Positions 19,432 through 28,063 of a stretch of DNA of 64,000 nucleotides are shown one piece after another. The notes beneath the pieces are model-generated. The model did no database searches, was not told the DNA's origin, and saw nothing but the letters and a program-made list of their open reading frames with translations. A program made the translations under genes and the position numbers. Origin of the DNA: DASSUW01 sp963774155 (GTDB lineage Bacteria > Actinomycetota > Thermoleophilia > Solirubrobacterales > Solirubrobacteraceae); assembly GCA_963774155.1 (NCBI GenBank), contig CAVZDW010000009.1:1-64000 (forward strand), in the 5' to 3' direction. Every line of letters begins with the position of its first letter. Position 1 is the first letter of the stretch.

Positions 19432-20772
19432 TCATGCCGCCCGACCCGCCTCGCCGAGGCGCGCAGGCGAGGCCGGCTGCTCGCCGGCGATACCGCGGAC
19501 GACGCCGAGCGAGAGGAGCTCCGCCGGGCTGACGCGGAGGTCGCGTGCGACGAGTGGGACATCGGAGGGGTCGCGTTTGAGGATCGCGGTCGCTGCTTCC
19601 GGGGCGATGACCGAGAAGTACGCGTCCGGCGTGATCCAGAGCTGGTCGTGTGAAGCGAGCGCGAGCGCTCCGCCTGAGCCGCCCTCGCCGATGACGAGCG
19701 AGGTCACCGGCACGCGGGCGGCTGCGACGGCACCGAACAGCTCGGCCATCGCGGTGCCGACGCCGGCCTGTTCGGCGGCGGCGTCGTTCGCCGCGCCGGG
19801 GGTGTCGATCAGGGTGAGCACCGGCAGGCCGAGCGCGTCGGCGAGGCGCACGAGCCGGGTGGCGGCGCGGAAGCCGGCGGGCGTGGTGGCGGTGCCCGCC
19901 TGGGCGGCGTAGGCGATGCTGCGATCGCCGCGCCGGCCGATGCCGATCAGCGTGCCCGGGTCGGTGCCGCCGGCGCGGTCGCCGGAGAGTTTGAGCCGGA
20001 AGTCGAAGTAGTCGTCGAGGTAGGCACGCGCGCGGGGGCGCCGTGGGTCGCGGGCACGCCGGACGCTGTCCCAGCCGTCGGTCGACGGGCGCAGGTCGCC
20101 GAGCGCGCGCGGGATCTCCGCGGCGCCTGCCGGCCCGCGCGTGCGCGGGGCGAGCAGCGCGAGCGCGCGGCCGAGCGTCGGCGCCAGCGTGGCCTCGGAC
20201 ACGAGCGCGTCGATGCAGCCGGCGGCGAGTTTGCCCTCGGCGGTGAACGGCGCGGCGTCCGAGTCTTCGTCGCGTACGCGACTGCCGGCGAATGACACCT
20301 GAGCGCCGGGCAGGCCCAGCACGACGTCGGCCGTCGCGGCGAGCGCGATCCAGACGCCGCCGGTGGTGGGGTGTCGCACGACGGCGATGTGCGGGATGCC
20401 GTCGGCCCGTGCCTGCACCGCGGCGGCGGCGATCCGCTGCAGTTGCAGGAGCGAGCGCATGCCCTCCTGCATGCGGGCGCCGCCGGAGGCGACGAGGGAG
20501 ATGACCGGTACGCGCAGCCGGCGCGCCCGCTGGAATGCGCGCATGATCTTGTCGCCCGTCGCCTCGCCGAGCGATCCGCCGAGGAAGCCGAACTCGAACT
20601 CGATCAGCACCGCGGCGTGGCCCTCGATCACGACGTCGGCGACGCGGACGGACTCCTGTCGCCCGGTGCGCAGGCGCGCGCGTCCGAGTGCCGCGCGGTA
20701 GGCCGGCCACTCGAGCGGGTCGCTCGAGGTGACGCCGGCGTCGAGCTCGTTCGTGATGTGGATGCCGTTCAT
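19432..20772 (-). CDS. Fused acyl-CoA carboxyltransferase (AccD-AccA-like halves)
   Basis: 446 residues. The N-terminal half shows beta-type carboxyltransferase motifs (FLGGSLGEATGDKIMRAFQRA, ASGGARMQEG, DPTTGGV-like HPTTGGVWIA, VSFAGSRV). The C-terminal half shows alpha-type motifs (PVLTLIDTPGAANDAAAEQAG, TSLVIGEGGSGGALALA, SVIAPEAATAIL, LLSLGVVRGI). The zinc-ribbon Cys4 of bacterial AccD is absent, and no biotin carboxylase or biotin-carrier gene is nearby, so acceptor and physiological reaction (carboxylation, decarboxylation or transcarboxylation) are open. It overlaps the upstream CoA-transferase by 4 bp (ATGA), so the two act together, probably under the GntR regulator across the divergent region. 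Confidence 0.8.
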   Translation of the reverse strand: MNGIHITNELDAGVTSSDPLEWPAYRAALGRARLRTGRQESVRVADVVIEGHAAVLIEFEFGFLGGSLGEATGDKIMRAFQRARRLRVPVISLVASGGARMQEGMRSLLQLQRIAAAAVQARADGIPHIAVVRHPTTGGVWIALAATADVVLGLPGAQVSFAGSRVRDEDSDAAPFTAEGKLAAGCIDALVSEATLAPTLGRALALLAPRTRGPAGAAEIPRALGDLRPSTDGWDSVRRARDPRRPRARAYLDDYFDFRLKLSGDRAGGTDPGTLIGIGRRGDRSIAYAAQAGTATTPAGFRAATRLVRLADALGLPVLTLIDTPGAANDAAAEQAGVGTAMAELFGAVAAARVPVTSLVIGEGGSGGALALASHDQLWITPDAYFSVIAPEAATAILKRDPSDVPLVARDLRVSPAELLSLGVVRGIAGEQPASPARLGEAGRAA

Positions 20773-21944
20773 GCCGCACGCTCCTGGCGTTCGTCGATCG
20801 AGCGCCGGATCTCGGCGGAGTGCTGGCCGAGCGTCGGCGGCGCCTGGTGGTCGGGAGCGGGGCTGCGTCCGAACTTCAGTGGCGAGCCCGGCAGTTCGAT
20901 CGGCCCGAGCGTCGGGTGCTCAACCTCGATCACGAGCCCCTGCTCGCGCACCTGTGGCGCGGCGTAGACCTGGTCGAGCGTGCGCACCTCGCCGGCGGGG
21001 ATGCCGTGCTCGGCGAAGCGCTGCAGCCACGACGCAGCGGGGTCGCGGCGCATGCGGGCACCGATGTCGTCGTCGAGTGTGGTCCGGTGCGCGACGCGGG
21101 CGTCGTTGGTGGCATGTTCCGGTGCGTCGGGGTCGAGCCCGACCAGCGGCGCGAAGCGCTTCCAGATCGCGTCGTTGCCGACGGCGATGACAAGCGGGCG
21201 GTCGGCCGTCTCGAACAGCCCGTAGGGGCAGATCGTCGGATGGGCGTTGCCGGCAGGGCCGGGGACCTCGCCGGCGACGAGCCAGCGGGTCGCTTGGAAC
21301 GCATGGATCGCGATCTGGCCGGCCAGCAGCGAGGTCTCGACGACTTGTCCGCGGCCGCTGATCGTGTCGCGCTCGCGCAGCGCCGCGAGCACGCCCAGCG
21401 CGCCGAAGGTCGCCGCCAGCAGGTCGGCGATCGGGACGCCGACCTTGGTCGGTTCGCCGCCCGGCTGTCCGGTCAGGCTCATGAGCCCGCCTTCGGCCTG
21501 CAGGATCTGGTCGTAGCCGGTGCGCCCGCTGTCGGGGCCGGTGGAACCGAAGCCGTTGATCGACAGCATCACCAGCCGCGGGTTGATGCGTTCGAGCGCC
21601 TTCGCGCCGAAGCCGAGCCGGTCCATCACGCCGGGCCGGAAGTTCTCGATCAGCACGTCCGCGTCCGCGATCAGCGAGCGCAGCACGTCCCGGTCCTGGT
21701 CGTCTTTGAAGTCGAGTTCGATGCTCGCCTTGTTGCGGTTGGTCGAGAGGAAGTAGGTGCTTTCGCGCGCGCCCTCTGCGCCGACGAAGGGCGGGCCCCA
21801 TTGGCGCGTGTCGTCGCCGGCGCCAGGGCGTTCGACCTTGATCACGTGCGCGCCCATGTCGGCGAGCAGCATCGCTGCGTAGGGTCCCGCGAGCACGCGG
21901 GACAGGTCGAGGACGGTGATTCCGTCCAGGGGCGGGCGGGTCAT
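20769..21944 (-). CDS. CaiB/BaiF (family III) CoA-transferase
   Basis: 391 residues, intact. Motifs: LDGITVLDLSRVLAGPYAAMLLADMGAHVIKVERP, GDDTRQWGPPF, YFLSTNRNKASIELDFK, IENFRPGVMDRLG, and the acyl-enzyme Asp in KVGVPIADLLAA (Asp174, near Asp169 of formyl-CoA transferase). It moves CoA from a donor thioester to a carboxylic acid. RBS GGAGG precedes ATG 21944. It forms a two-gene operon with the carboxyltransferase and is divergent from the GntR gene, with two TGGACTAWCCA boxes between. Confidence 0.9.
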   Translation of the reverse strand: MTRPPLDGITVLDLSRVLAGPYAAMLLADMGAHVIKVERPGAGDDTRQWGPPFVGAEGARESTYFLSTNRNKASIELDFKDDQDRDVLRSLIADADVLIENFRPGVMDRLGFGAKALERINPRLVMLSINGFGSTGPDSGRTGYDQILQAEGGLMSLTGQPGGEPTKVGVPIADLLAATFGALGVLAALRERDTISGRGQVVETSLLAGQIAIHAFQATRWLVAGEVPGPAGNAHPTICPYGLFETADRPLVIAVGNDAIWKRFAPLVGLDPDAPEHATNDARVAHRTTLDDDIGARMRRDPAASWLQRFAEHGIPAGEVRTLDQVYAAPQVREQGLVIEVEHPTLGPIELPGSPLKFGRSPAPDHQAPPTLGQHSAEIRRSIDERQERAA

Positions 21945-21969
21945 GCGGACGCCTCCGGGGTCGTGGCCA

Positions 21970-21982
21970 GTGGACTAACCAC
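21970..21982. promoter_or_regulatory. FadR/GntR-type operator 1 (GTGGACTAACCAC)
   Basis: A TGG-N5-CCA dyad, the usual pattern for FadR-subfamily GntR regulators, 25 bp upstream of the CoA-transferase start and facing the gntR gene. Its centre is 22 bp (two helical turns) from the second box. Confidence 0.7.
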
Positions 21983-21990
21983 ATGATGCC

Positions 21991-22005
21991 ATTGGACTAT
22001 CCAAT
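21991..22005. promoter_or_regulatory. FadR/GntR-type operator 2 (ATTGGACTATCCAAT)
   Basis: A 15-bp dyad with a 3-bp centre, sharing TGGACTAWCCA with the first box. Two matched boxes on the same helix face suggest cooperative binding by the adjacent regulator and control of both divergent genes. Confidence 0.75.
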
Positions 22006-22146
22006 CGACCAAGCGAACCTACGGATGGGCCACACTGGACCGATGGCCACCACGGCGATTTCACGTCGATTGCCCGTCTCGTCGTGCCGTGTGGTGGCCG
22101 GACCGTGGACGGACCAACGTGACTGCCGTCGATATCCTGCACGCAC

Positions 22147-22864
22147 ATGGCCAGCGCAGCCGCCAACGAGCCGCTCTACGAGGGCGTGGCCCGCACCCTC
22201 GTCGAGCTGATCCGCACCGAAGCCCTCCAGCCCGGCCAACGGTTGCCTGCCGAGCGCGAGCTCGCCCAGCGTCTCGGCGTCAGCCGCGTGTCCGTACGCC
22301 AGGGCCTCACGGTGTTGCGCATCGACGGCCTCGTCGAGATCCGCCGCGGGGATGGCGCCTACGTCCGCCGGCGGCTCATCCGACACGCCGCCGTCACTCG
22401 CGCAGGACCTGATCGGCAGCCGCGCGCATCTCCCCGCCGTGATGGAGGTCCGCGAGGCCATCGAGGGCCAGAGCGCGCGGCTTGCTGCGCAGCGGCGGAC
22501 CGACGATGACCTCCGGGCGATCCGCGCCGCGGTCGACGCGATGGAGCAGGACATCGCGGCCGGCGGCACCGGTGCGAACGCCGACGAGCGCTTTCACCAC
22601 GCGATCGCCGAAGCGGCCCACAACGTCATCCTCAGCGACCTCATGGCCCAGCTCGCGGAGCCGATCGAACTCACGCGCCGGGCGTCGCTCTCGCGACCCG
22701 GCCGCCCGCCGCGCTCGCTGGAGGCACACCGCCGCATCCTCGAGGCGATCGAGCGGTCTGACGACGATGCCGCCGCGGCGGCGATGCACGAGCATCTCGC
22801 CGTCGTCGGCGACGTAGCCCACATCCTGCGCGAAGCGTCGCGGGCCGCGCCTGACGCCCAGTAG
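22147..22864 (+). CDS. GntR-family (FadR subfamily) transcriptional regulator (one frameshift)
   Basis: N-terminal winged helix-turn-helix: EPLYEGVARTLVELIRTEALQPGQRLPAERELAQRLGVSRVSVRQGLTVLRIDGLVEIRRGDGAYV (about residues 8-75). C-terminal FCD ligand domain: VMEVREAIEGQSARLAAQR, ANADERFHHAIAEAAHN (Asp/His metal or acid ligands) and EAHRRILEAIERSDDDAAAAAMHEHLAVV. A base error near 22380 separates the two domains; similarity is good on both sides. It probably represses the divergent CoA-transferase/carboxyltransferase pair through the two TGGACTAWCCA dyads, with an acyl-CoA or carboxylic acid as effector. No clear Shine-Dalgarno precedes ATG 22147. Confidence 0.8.
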
Positions 22865-22884
22865 GGCCCGATCAGCGCCGGGAG

Positions 22885-23730
22885 TCAGCCGCTGTGGCGC
22901 GCGGCGCGCAGGATCAGCTCGGTGATCTGACGCGGATGCGTGACCAGCGAGAGGTGCCCCGAGTCGAGCTCGATCGTGGTGGCCTTCATGCGCTTGGCGA
23001 GGAAGCGCTCAAGCTCGGGCGAGGTGGTGCGATCGCGTTTGGAGACCGCGTACCAGGACGGCTTCGAACGCCAGGCGGCAACCGTCGTCTTGTCGGCGAA
23101 CAAGGTGGCCGAGATATGCCCTTGGACGGCGTAGAGCACCCGCGCCCGGTCTCGGTCGACGCCGTTGGCGAAGTCGTGCAGGAACGCGCGCTCGGTGAGA
23201 CTCCCGAATCCGTCCTTGTAGACGAGACCGGCGCTGGCCGGCGGGGTCGGGAAGGTCTTGGCGAGCGCCGCATAGTCCTCGCCGGCGTCGGGCGCCCGGG
23301 CCGCGACGTAGACCAGGCCGACGACGTGCGGGTCTGCGCCGGCCTCGGTGATCACGGTGCCGCCGTAGGAGTGACCGACGAGGATCGTCGGCTTGGCCTG
23401 CCGGGCGAGGATCAGGCGGGTTGCCGCCGCGTCGTCGGCCACCGAGGTCAGCGGGTTCTGCACCGCGGTCGCGGTGACCCCGGCGGCCTGCAGGCGCTCG
23501 ATCACCTCAGACCAGCTCGACCCGTCGGCGTAGGCGCCGTGGACCAGGACGACGTTGCGAACTGCGCCCTTGAACACGCGCCGCGGGCGCAGGCGCTCGG
23601 CGGCCTGGACCGTGCCGGCGCCGCTCGTCAGGGTCGCGGCACCCGCGGCGGCGAGGCCCTTGACGATCAGGCCGCGACGGTTCATGCCGTCATCGGCAGT
23701 GGGGATCTCGTTGGTCGAACCCGCGTTCAC
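22885..23730 (-). CDS. Exported (Tat-type signal) alpha/beta-hydrolase
   Basis: Alpha/beta-hydrolase fold: NVVLVHGAYADGSSW (oxyanion region), nucleophile elbow VGHSYGG, and His in DSGHLSLVTHP; the acid is probably in the LDS region or earlier. An N-terminal MNRRGLIVKGLAAAGAATLTSGAGTVQA looks like a twin-arginine signal, best started at ATG 23685; ATG 23730 adds 15 residues. The family includes esterases and methyl-ester hydrolases related to EstC-like proteins. It is alone on its strand, convergent with gntR, and may cleave an ester outside the membrane. Substrate unknown. Confidence 0.75.
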   Translation of the reverse strand: MNAGSTNEIPTADDGMNRRGLIVKGLAAAGAATLTSGAGTVQAAERLRPRRVFKGAVRNVVLVHGAYADGSSWSEVIERLQAAGVTATAVQNPLTSVADDAAATRLILARQAKPTILVGHSYGGTVITEAGADPHVVGLVYVAARAPDAGEDYAALAKTFPTPPASAGLVYKDGFGSLTERAFLHDFANGVDRDRARVLYAVQGHISATLFADKTTVAAWRSKPSWYAVSKRDRTTSPELERFLAKRMKATTIELDSGHLSLVTHPRQITELILRAARHSG

Positions 23731-23844
23731 GATCTCAGCACCGTACGGCCTCAGCGTGCCGCGACGGCTGGCCTTCTCGGCAGCCGAAATCGGCTCGAGG
23801 AGCAGTTGAAGCGGCGCTCGCCGCCGGCCGGCGCGGGCGCGCCT

Positions 23845-24618
23845 TCAGTGCGCGCTGTAGCCGGAGTTCGCCGTCAGCACGGCGCCGTTGAGCAGGTCCG
23901 CCCCTCCGCCGGCCAGGAAGGCCACGAGCGCGCCGAACTCGGCCGGCTGCGCGCGCCGGATGAACGCCTGGAACGTGCGCGCGCGCGTGGCCTCGCTGCG
24001 CTCGCTGACCTCGCCGTCGGCGCGGCGGCGTTTCATGATCTCCGTCGCGCCGGTGTCGACCGCGCCGGGGCAGATCGCCACGCAGCGGATCCCGTCGGTC
24101 CCGTACATCGCGGCGATGCTCCTCGACAGGCCGACCAGCCCGTGCTTGGAGGCGGTGTAGGACGCCCCGCCGTTGCCGCCGGTGATCCCGGCGGTCGAGA
24201 CGGTGTTGAAGATCATGCCGCGGCCGGCGGCGAGCATGTGCGGCAGGGCCCGGCGGCTCGCGAGGAACGGCGCCGTGAGATGCAGGGCGAGCCCGAATCC
24301 CCACTCGTCGTCGGTGCACTCCTCGACGCCGGCGAAGCGGTCGGGCACCCCGGCGTTGTTGCAGAGGACGTCGATGCGTCCCCACAGTTCGATCGCGCGG
24401 TCGACCGTCGCGTGCACGTCGTCGGCGCGCGTGAGGTCCACCGCGATCGTCTCGACGCGCTCGGAGCCGTCGAGCTCGGCGAGGCGCTCGGCGGAGATGT
24501 CGGCCGCGAGCACCGAGGCGCCCTCGGCCACCAGGGCGTCCAGCATCGCGCGGCCGATGCCGGACACCGCGCCGGTGACGATCGCCGTCTGGCCGGCGAG
24601 GCGCTGGCTGCACGTCAC
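23845..24618 (-). CDS. SDR-family oxidoreductase
   Basis: 257 residues: TGAVSGIGRAM (cofactor loop), CNNAGV, catalytic Ser in NTVSTAGITG and YTASK, closing with LLNGAVLTANSGYSAH. Asp in AADISAE at the end of beta-2 favours NAD(H). The C-terminal LLNGAVLTA(N/D)SGYSA is almost identical to the end of the truncated SDR at the right edge of the window, so these are close paralogues. It is the last gene of the amidohydrolase/Rieske/SDR operon, 3 bp after the Rieske stop. Intact. Confidence 0.85.
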   Translation of the reverse strand: MTCSQRLAGQTAIVTGAVSGIGRAMLDALVAEGASVLAADISAERLAELDGSERVETIAVDLTRADDVHATVDRAIELWGRIDVLCNNAGVPDRFAGVEECTDDEWGFGLALHLTAPFLASRRALPHMLAAGRGMIFNTVSTAGITGGNGGASYTASKHGLVGLSRSIAAMYGTDGIRCVAICPGAVDTGATEIMKRRRADGEVSERSEATRARTFQAFIRRAQPAEFGALVAFLAGGGADLLNGAVLTANSGYSAH

Positions 24619-24621
24619 GGC

Positions 24622-24975
24622 TCAGACCTCCACGAGCACGTCGCCGCCGACGACCTGCACCTGGTACGCCTTGACCCGGTAGCGACCGGGGTCGGTGAAC
24701 GATCGCCCGGTCTGGAGGTCGAACTCCCAGCGGTGGCGCGGGCAGCGCACCACCGCGTGCTCTGGATGCCACTCCCACTCCCCCGGCGCCGACGGGAACA
24801 TCGTGCCGCCGGCCGTGCCGAGGCACAGCTGCGCGCCGTGGTGCGGGCAGATGTTGCGCAGCGCGTAGTAGCTCCCCTCGACGTTGAACACGCCGATCGA
24901 GGCACGGCCGACCTGCACGATCTTGCGCGCGCCGGGCGGGAGCTCGTCGGCGGCGCACACGCGGTGCCGGCCCAC
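24622..24975 (-). CDS. Rieske [2Fe-2S] ferredoxin-like protein
   Basis: About 117 residues holding one Rieske centre: Cys43-Pro-His45 (NICPHHGA) and Cys78-x-x-His81 (RCPRHRWEF). It is small and soluble, so it is an electron carrier or the Rieske component of an oxygenase whose catalytic subunit is elsewhere. GTG 24975 is chosen because it directly follows the amidohydrolase stop; a longer start at 24996 overlaps that gene by 20 bp. Between amidohydrolase and SDR, it probably serves an oxygenation step in the same pathway. Confidence 0.85.
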   Translation of the reverse strand: MGRHRVCAADELPPGARKIVQVGRASIGVFNVEGSYYALRNICPHHGAQLCLGTAGGTMFPSAPGEWEWHPEHAVVRCPRHRWEFDLQTGRSFTDPGRYRVKAYQVQVVGGDVLVEV

Positions 24976-24976
24976 T

Positions 24977-26122
24977 TCAGCTCCGCGCGACCGCAACGGG
25001 TTCCTCGGCGCACGCCGCGGCGACCTCGGGGCCGAGCCGCTCGAAGGTCTCGAGCGCGTTCTCGTACAGGATCCGGCGCTTGACGCTCGCGTCGACGCCG
25101 CTGAGCACCCGCGAGGGGAACTCGTTGTCCCAGTGCGGGTAGTCGGTGGCGAACATGAGCGTTCTCTCGGCCTGCATCATGTCCAGCAGCGCCGTCAGGT
25201 GCTCGGGCTTGGCGGGCTCGTCGAGCGGCTGGGTGCTCCAGCGGACGTGCTCGAGGACGTACTCGCTCGGGGGGCGGCGCACCCACGGCGTCTCGGGGCG
25301 CAGCGCGCGCCAGCGCGCGTCCATCGACCACATCAGCGGCGGCGCCCACGCGAAGCCCCACTCGACGAAGACGAGCTTGAGCTTGGGGAACCGCTCGAAG
25401 ACGCCCTCGAAGATGACGCTGGCGAGGTTGGCCTGCGCGACCGTCGAGAAGATCGCGCGCCGCTCGGCGAAGTGGCTGGGCTGGCCGCCGGGCAGCGCGG
25501 CGGCGCCGCGGAAGTCGCCCTCCCCGCTGCCGACGTGGGAGAAGATCGGCAAGCCGCACTCCTGCGCCGCGTCGTAGATCGGATGGAAGTAGCGGTTGCC
25601 CATCGCGATGTCGTTGGTGGGCAGGAAGACCGCGACGACCTGCGGATTGCCGGCCAGGCGGCGGACCTCGGCGGCGGAGGCCACGGGGTCCTTGGGCGTC
25701 ACCCCGATCGCCAGGTGAAACCGCGGGTCGACCGCGAGCCAGTGGTCGATCAGGTAGTCGTTGAGCGCCGACGACAGCACGACCGTGTCGTCCGGGTTCG
25801 GCAGCGCCGTCAGGTACGCCGCCTCGAGCGACGAGAGGATCCCGGCGGCGACGCCGTGGCCGTCGAGGTGCTGCTTGACGGCGTAGGCCGCGTCGGACCC
25901 GGGAGGCCCACCGCTCGGCGTCAGCGCGTCCTGGGAGAAGTTGCCGAACGGGATCTCGTAGCGCGGGTAGGGCAGCTGCTTGCGCAGGTCGAAGTGGGCC
26001 TGCTGGCTCGTGGTCAGGTACGGCCGGATGCCCGCGAAGAAGCCGCTCCCGGGGAGCCCCGTCGTCAGCGGGGCGTTGACCAGCGGGTGCACATCGACGT
26101 CGACGTACTTCTGCGCGGACAT
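24977..26122 (-). CDS. Amidohydrolase (ACMSD-like, amidohydrolase_2) family protein
   Basis: 381 residues in a metal-dependent TIM-barrel family: N-terminal VDVDVHPLVN (metal-binding Asp-x-His), SHVGSGEGD with a His ligand, FPKLKLVFVEWGFAWAPPLMWSMD, LEHVRWSTQPLDEP and the metal Asp in MFATDYPHWDNEFPS. Family members hydrolyse or decarboxylate cyclic acids (e.g. ACMSD, gamma-resorcylate decarboxylase, o-pyrocatechuate decarboxylase). ATG 26122 has a perfect GGAGG RBS; upstream codons run into the operator. It is the first gene of its operon, 9 bp from operator copy 5. Confidence 0.85.
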   Translation of the reverse strand: MSAQKYVDVDVHPLVNAPLTTGLPGSGFFAGIRPYLTTSQQAHFDLRKQLPYPRYEIPFGNFSQDALTPSGGPPGSDAAYAVKQHLDGHGVAAGILSSLEAAYLTALPNPDDTVVLSSALNDYLIDHWLAVDPRFHLAIGVTPKDPVASAAEVRRLAGNPQVVAVFLPTNDIAMGNRYFHPIYDAAQECGLPIFSHVGSGEGDFRGAAALPGGQPSHFAERRAIFSTVAQANLASVIFEGVFERFPKLKLVFVEWGFAWAPPLMWSMDARWRALRPETPWVRRPPSEYVLEHVRWSTQPLDEPAKPEHLTALLDMMQAERTLMFATDYPHWDNEFPSRVLSGVDASVKRRILYENALETFERLGPEVAAACAEEPVAVARS

Positions 26123-26131
26123 TGCTCCTCC

Positions 26132-26168
26132 GTTTGCTATACAGTCCAACTAGATCTGTATAGCATAC
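26132..26168. promoter_or_regulatory. 37-bp palindromic operator, copy 5 (best dyad)
   Basis: The most symmetric copy. The half-sites (GTTTGCTATACAG and CTGTATAGCATAC) are 13 bp each and match at 12 positions, around an 11-bp centre. It sits between the divergent amidohydrolase operon and flavoprotein copy 2. Confidence 0.85.
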
Positions 26169-26214
26169 AATATTCCGGCAGTCAGATCTACGGGCTGCAC
26201 GACCCGGAGGTGAC

Positions 26215-27603
26215 GTGGTGAGCGACGTGATCGTGGTGGGCGCCGGGCTGGCCGGCAGCGCCGCCGCCTGCCGGGCGAGCGAGCTCGGCCGCAGCGTGGT
26301 CCTCGTCGACGCGGCCGAGGACCCCACGGCCGGCGGCAACACGACCCTGTCGACCGGCGGCATGCACGTCGGGCCGCGCCTGGACCCGACGGCCGACGAC
26401 GCCGAGGCCATCGCCGCCCGGCTCGAGCAGCGGACGGCCGGCGAGGCCCGCCCGGAGATCGTCGAGGCGATCGCGGGCAACGCCGCCCGCGCGATCGCCT
26501 GGCTGCAGACGCAGGGACCCGAGCTGCTCCCGCGCACGCCCGGCGACCTCTACCCCCGCCTCGGCCCGACGAAGCGCGACGTCCACGACATCCACGACTG
26601 GCGCGACAAGGGCCCGCAGCAGACGCTGCGGGCGCTGCAGGACACCGTCCGCGCCCGCGGCGGCGAGGTGCGCGGCGCGACGCGGATCACCGCGCTCGAC
26701 CGCGACGGCGACGGCGCGATCGCCGGCGTCGTGGCCGAGGACGGGACGCGGCTCGCGGGGCGCGCCGTCGTGCTCGCCGACGGCGGGTTCGGGGCGGATC
26801 CCGAGCTGCGCCGGCGCCACATCGGGCCGGCCGCCGACCGGCTGTTCCTGCGCGGCGCGCCGAGCGGGCGCGGCGACGCCCTGCGCATGGGCGAGACCGC
26901 CGGCGCGCGGCTCGCGCACCTCGACTGGTTCTACGGGCACTGCCTGCACGGCGACGTCTTCGACAACGACCGGCTGTGGCCGTGGCCGGGCCTGGACGAG
27001 GTCATGACGACGACGGCGGCGTCTACGTCGACGCGAGCGGCCGCCGCGTGGTCGACGAGAGCCTCGGCGGCGTGGCCGTGGCCAACGTCGCCGGTCGCGC
27101 CGACGATCCCTTCGGCTGGGTCGTCATCAGCGAGAAGCTGTGGGACGAGGCCCACGGCCACGAGGTCGAGGGCCACCTCGCCGCCAACCCCGAGCTCGAG
27201 CGGCGCGGCGCGCGGGTCCTGCGCGCGCCGGACGCCCACGCGCTGGCCGCGCTGGTCGGCCTCGACGGCGACGTCCTCGCCGCGACGCTCGAGGAGTACT
27301 CGGAGGCCGCGCGGACCGGGCGCGGCGCCGAGCTGCCGGTGCCGCGCGCCGGCGCCGCGCGCCCGCTCGACGGCGCGCTGGTCGCCTTCCCGATGGCGCC
27401 CGGCATCACGTACACGACGGGCGGCCTGCTGATCGACGAGCGCGGGCGCGTGCTCGACCAGGCGGGCGCGCCGATCCCGGCCCTGCACGCCGCGGGCGCC
27501 GCGGCGGCCAGCGTCAACGGCGGCGCGAACGCCGGCTACGGCGGCGGCCTGATGACCGCGCTGGTCACCGGCCTGCTCGCGGGCGAGACCGCGGCCGCCG
27601 TGA
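26215..27603 (+). CDS. FAD-dependent oxidoreductase, fumarate-reductase/flavocytochrome-c flavoprotein family, copy 2 (frameshifted)
   Basis: VIVVGAGLAGSAAACRASELG (FAD fold), GGNTTLSTGGMHVGP, AVVLADGGFGADPELRRRHIGPAADRLFLRGAP, WFYGHCLHGDVFDNDRLWPWPGLDE and C-terminal LHAAGAAAASVNGGANAGYGGGLMTALVTGLLAGETAA. It is very similar in layout to copies 1 and 4 and resembles tricarballylate-dehydrogenase-like flavoproteins; substrate unknown. One base error at about 27000 (before DDGGVYVDASGRRV). After GETAA the open frame runs on past the neighbouring gene, so the natural stop is probably the TGA at 27601-27603 after a second small error. RBS GGAGG at 26206. Confidence 0.75.
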
Positions 27604-27608
27604 TCGGC

Positions 27609-28022
27609 TCAGTCGGCGTCGAGCTCGGACAGCCGCTCCATGTAGCTGACGAAGCGCCAGCCCGCGCCGGTGCGCCGCAGCACCGCCGAGACCCACGAGC
27701 GCCCGCTGCGCGGCTCGCCGCCCTCGACGCCGGCGAACGTCCAGCGCACGTCGAGCATGACGAGCACCAGGTCGTCGGCCAGCGCGTTGACCAGCGACGC
27801 CTCGGAGGCCACCGTCGCCGAGCTCAGCCGCGAGCCGAGCCGTCCCCAGTGCCGGCGCAGCGGGTCGCGCCCGACCACCGGGTCGCGGTACTCGTCGCCC
27901 ATGTAGGAGGCGTTGGGGTCGTCGGCGTCCCAGAGGCCGCCGAGGCCGTCCAGGTCGAGCTCCGTCCACAGGCGGTCGTGCTCGGCGAGCACCGCGCGCA
28001 CGTCGTTTGCCGCATCGAACAT
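27609..28022 (-). CDS. SnoaL/NTF2-like protein
   Basis: 137 residues with the NTF2 cone: N-terminal helix DVRAVLAEHDRLWTELDLDGLGGLWDADD, then curved strands (VLVMLDVRWTFAGVEGG, SWVSAVLRRTGAGWRFVSYMERL). Family members are small isomerases, hydrolases or binding proteins. The start is uncertain: ATG 28022 or in-frame GTG 28043. Remarkably, the arm of operator copy 6 covers its first codons (28005-28022), so a protein bound there would sit on the start. It ends against flavoprotein copy 2, convergently. Confidence 0.7.
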   Translation of the reverse strand: MFDAANDVRAVLAEHDRLWTELDLDGLGGLWDADDPNASYMGDEYRDPVVGRDPLRRHWGRLGSRLSSATVASEASLVNALADDLVLVMLDVRWTFAGVEGGEPRSGRSWVSAVLRRTGAGWRFVSYMERLSELDAD

Positions 28023-28041
28023 GACTTGCTCTATAGCGTAC
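28005..28041. promoter_or_regulatory. 37-bp palindromic operator, copy 6
   Basis: Left arm GTTTGCCGC, right arm CTATAGCGTAC, span 37 bp. The weaker left arm is inside the 5' end of the SnoaL-like gene; the right arm is 22 bp from the ATG of the divergent SDR at 28064, which lacks a Shine-Dalgarno. Confidence 0.6.
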
Positions 28042-28063
28042 ACGAAGATACAGTCCCGCGACC

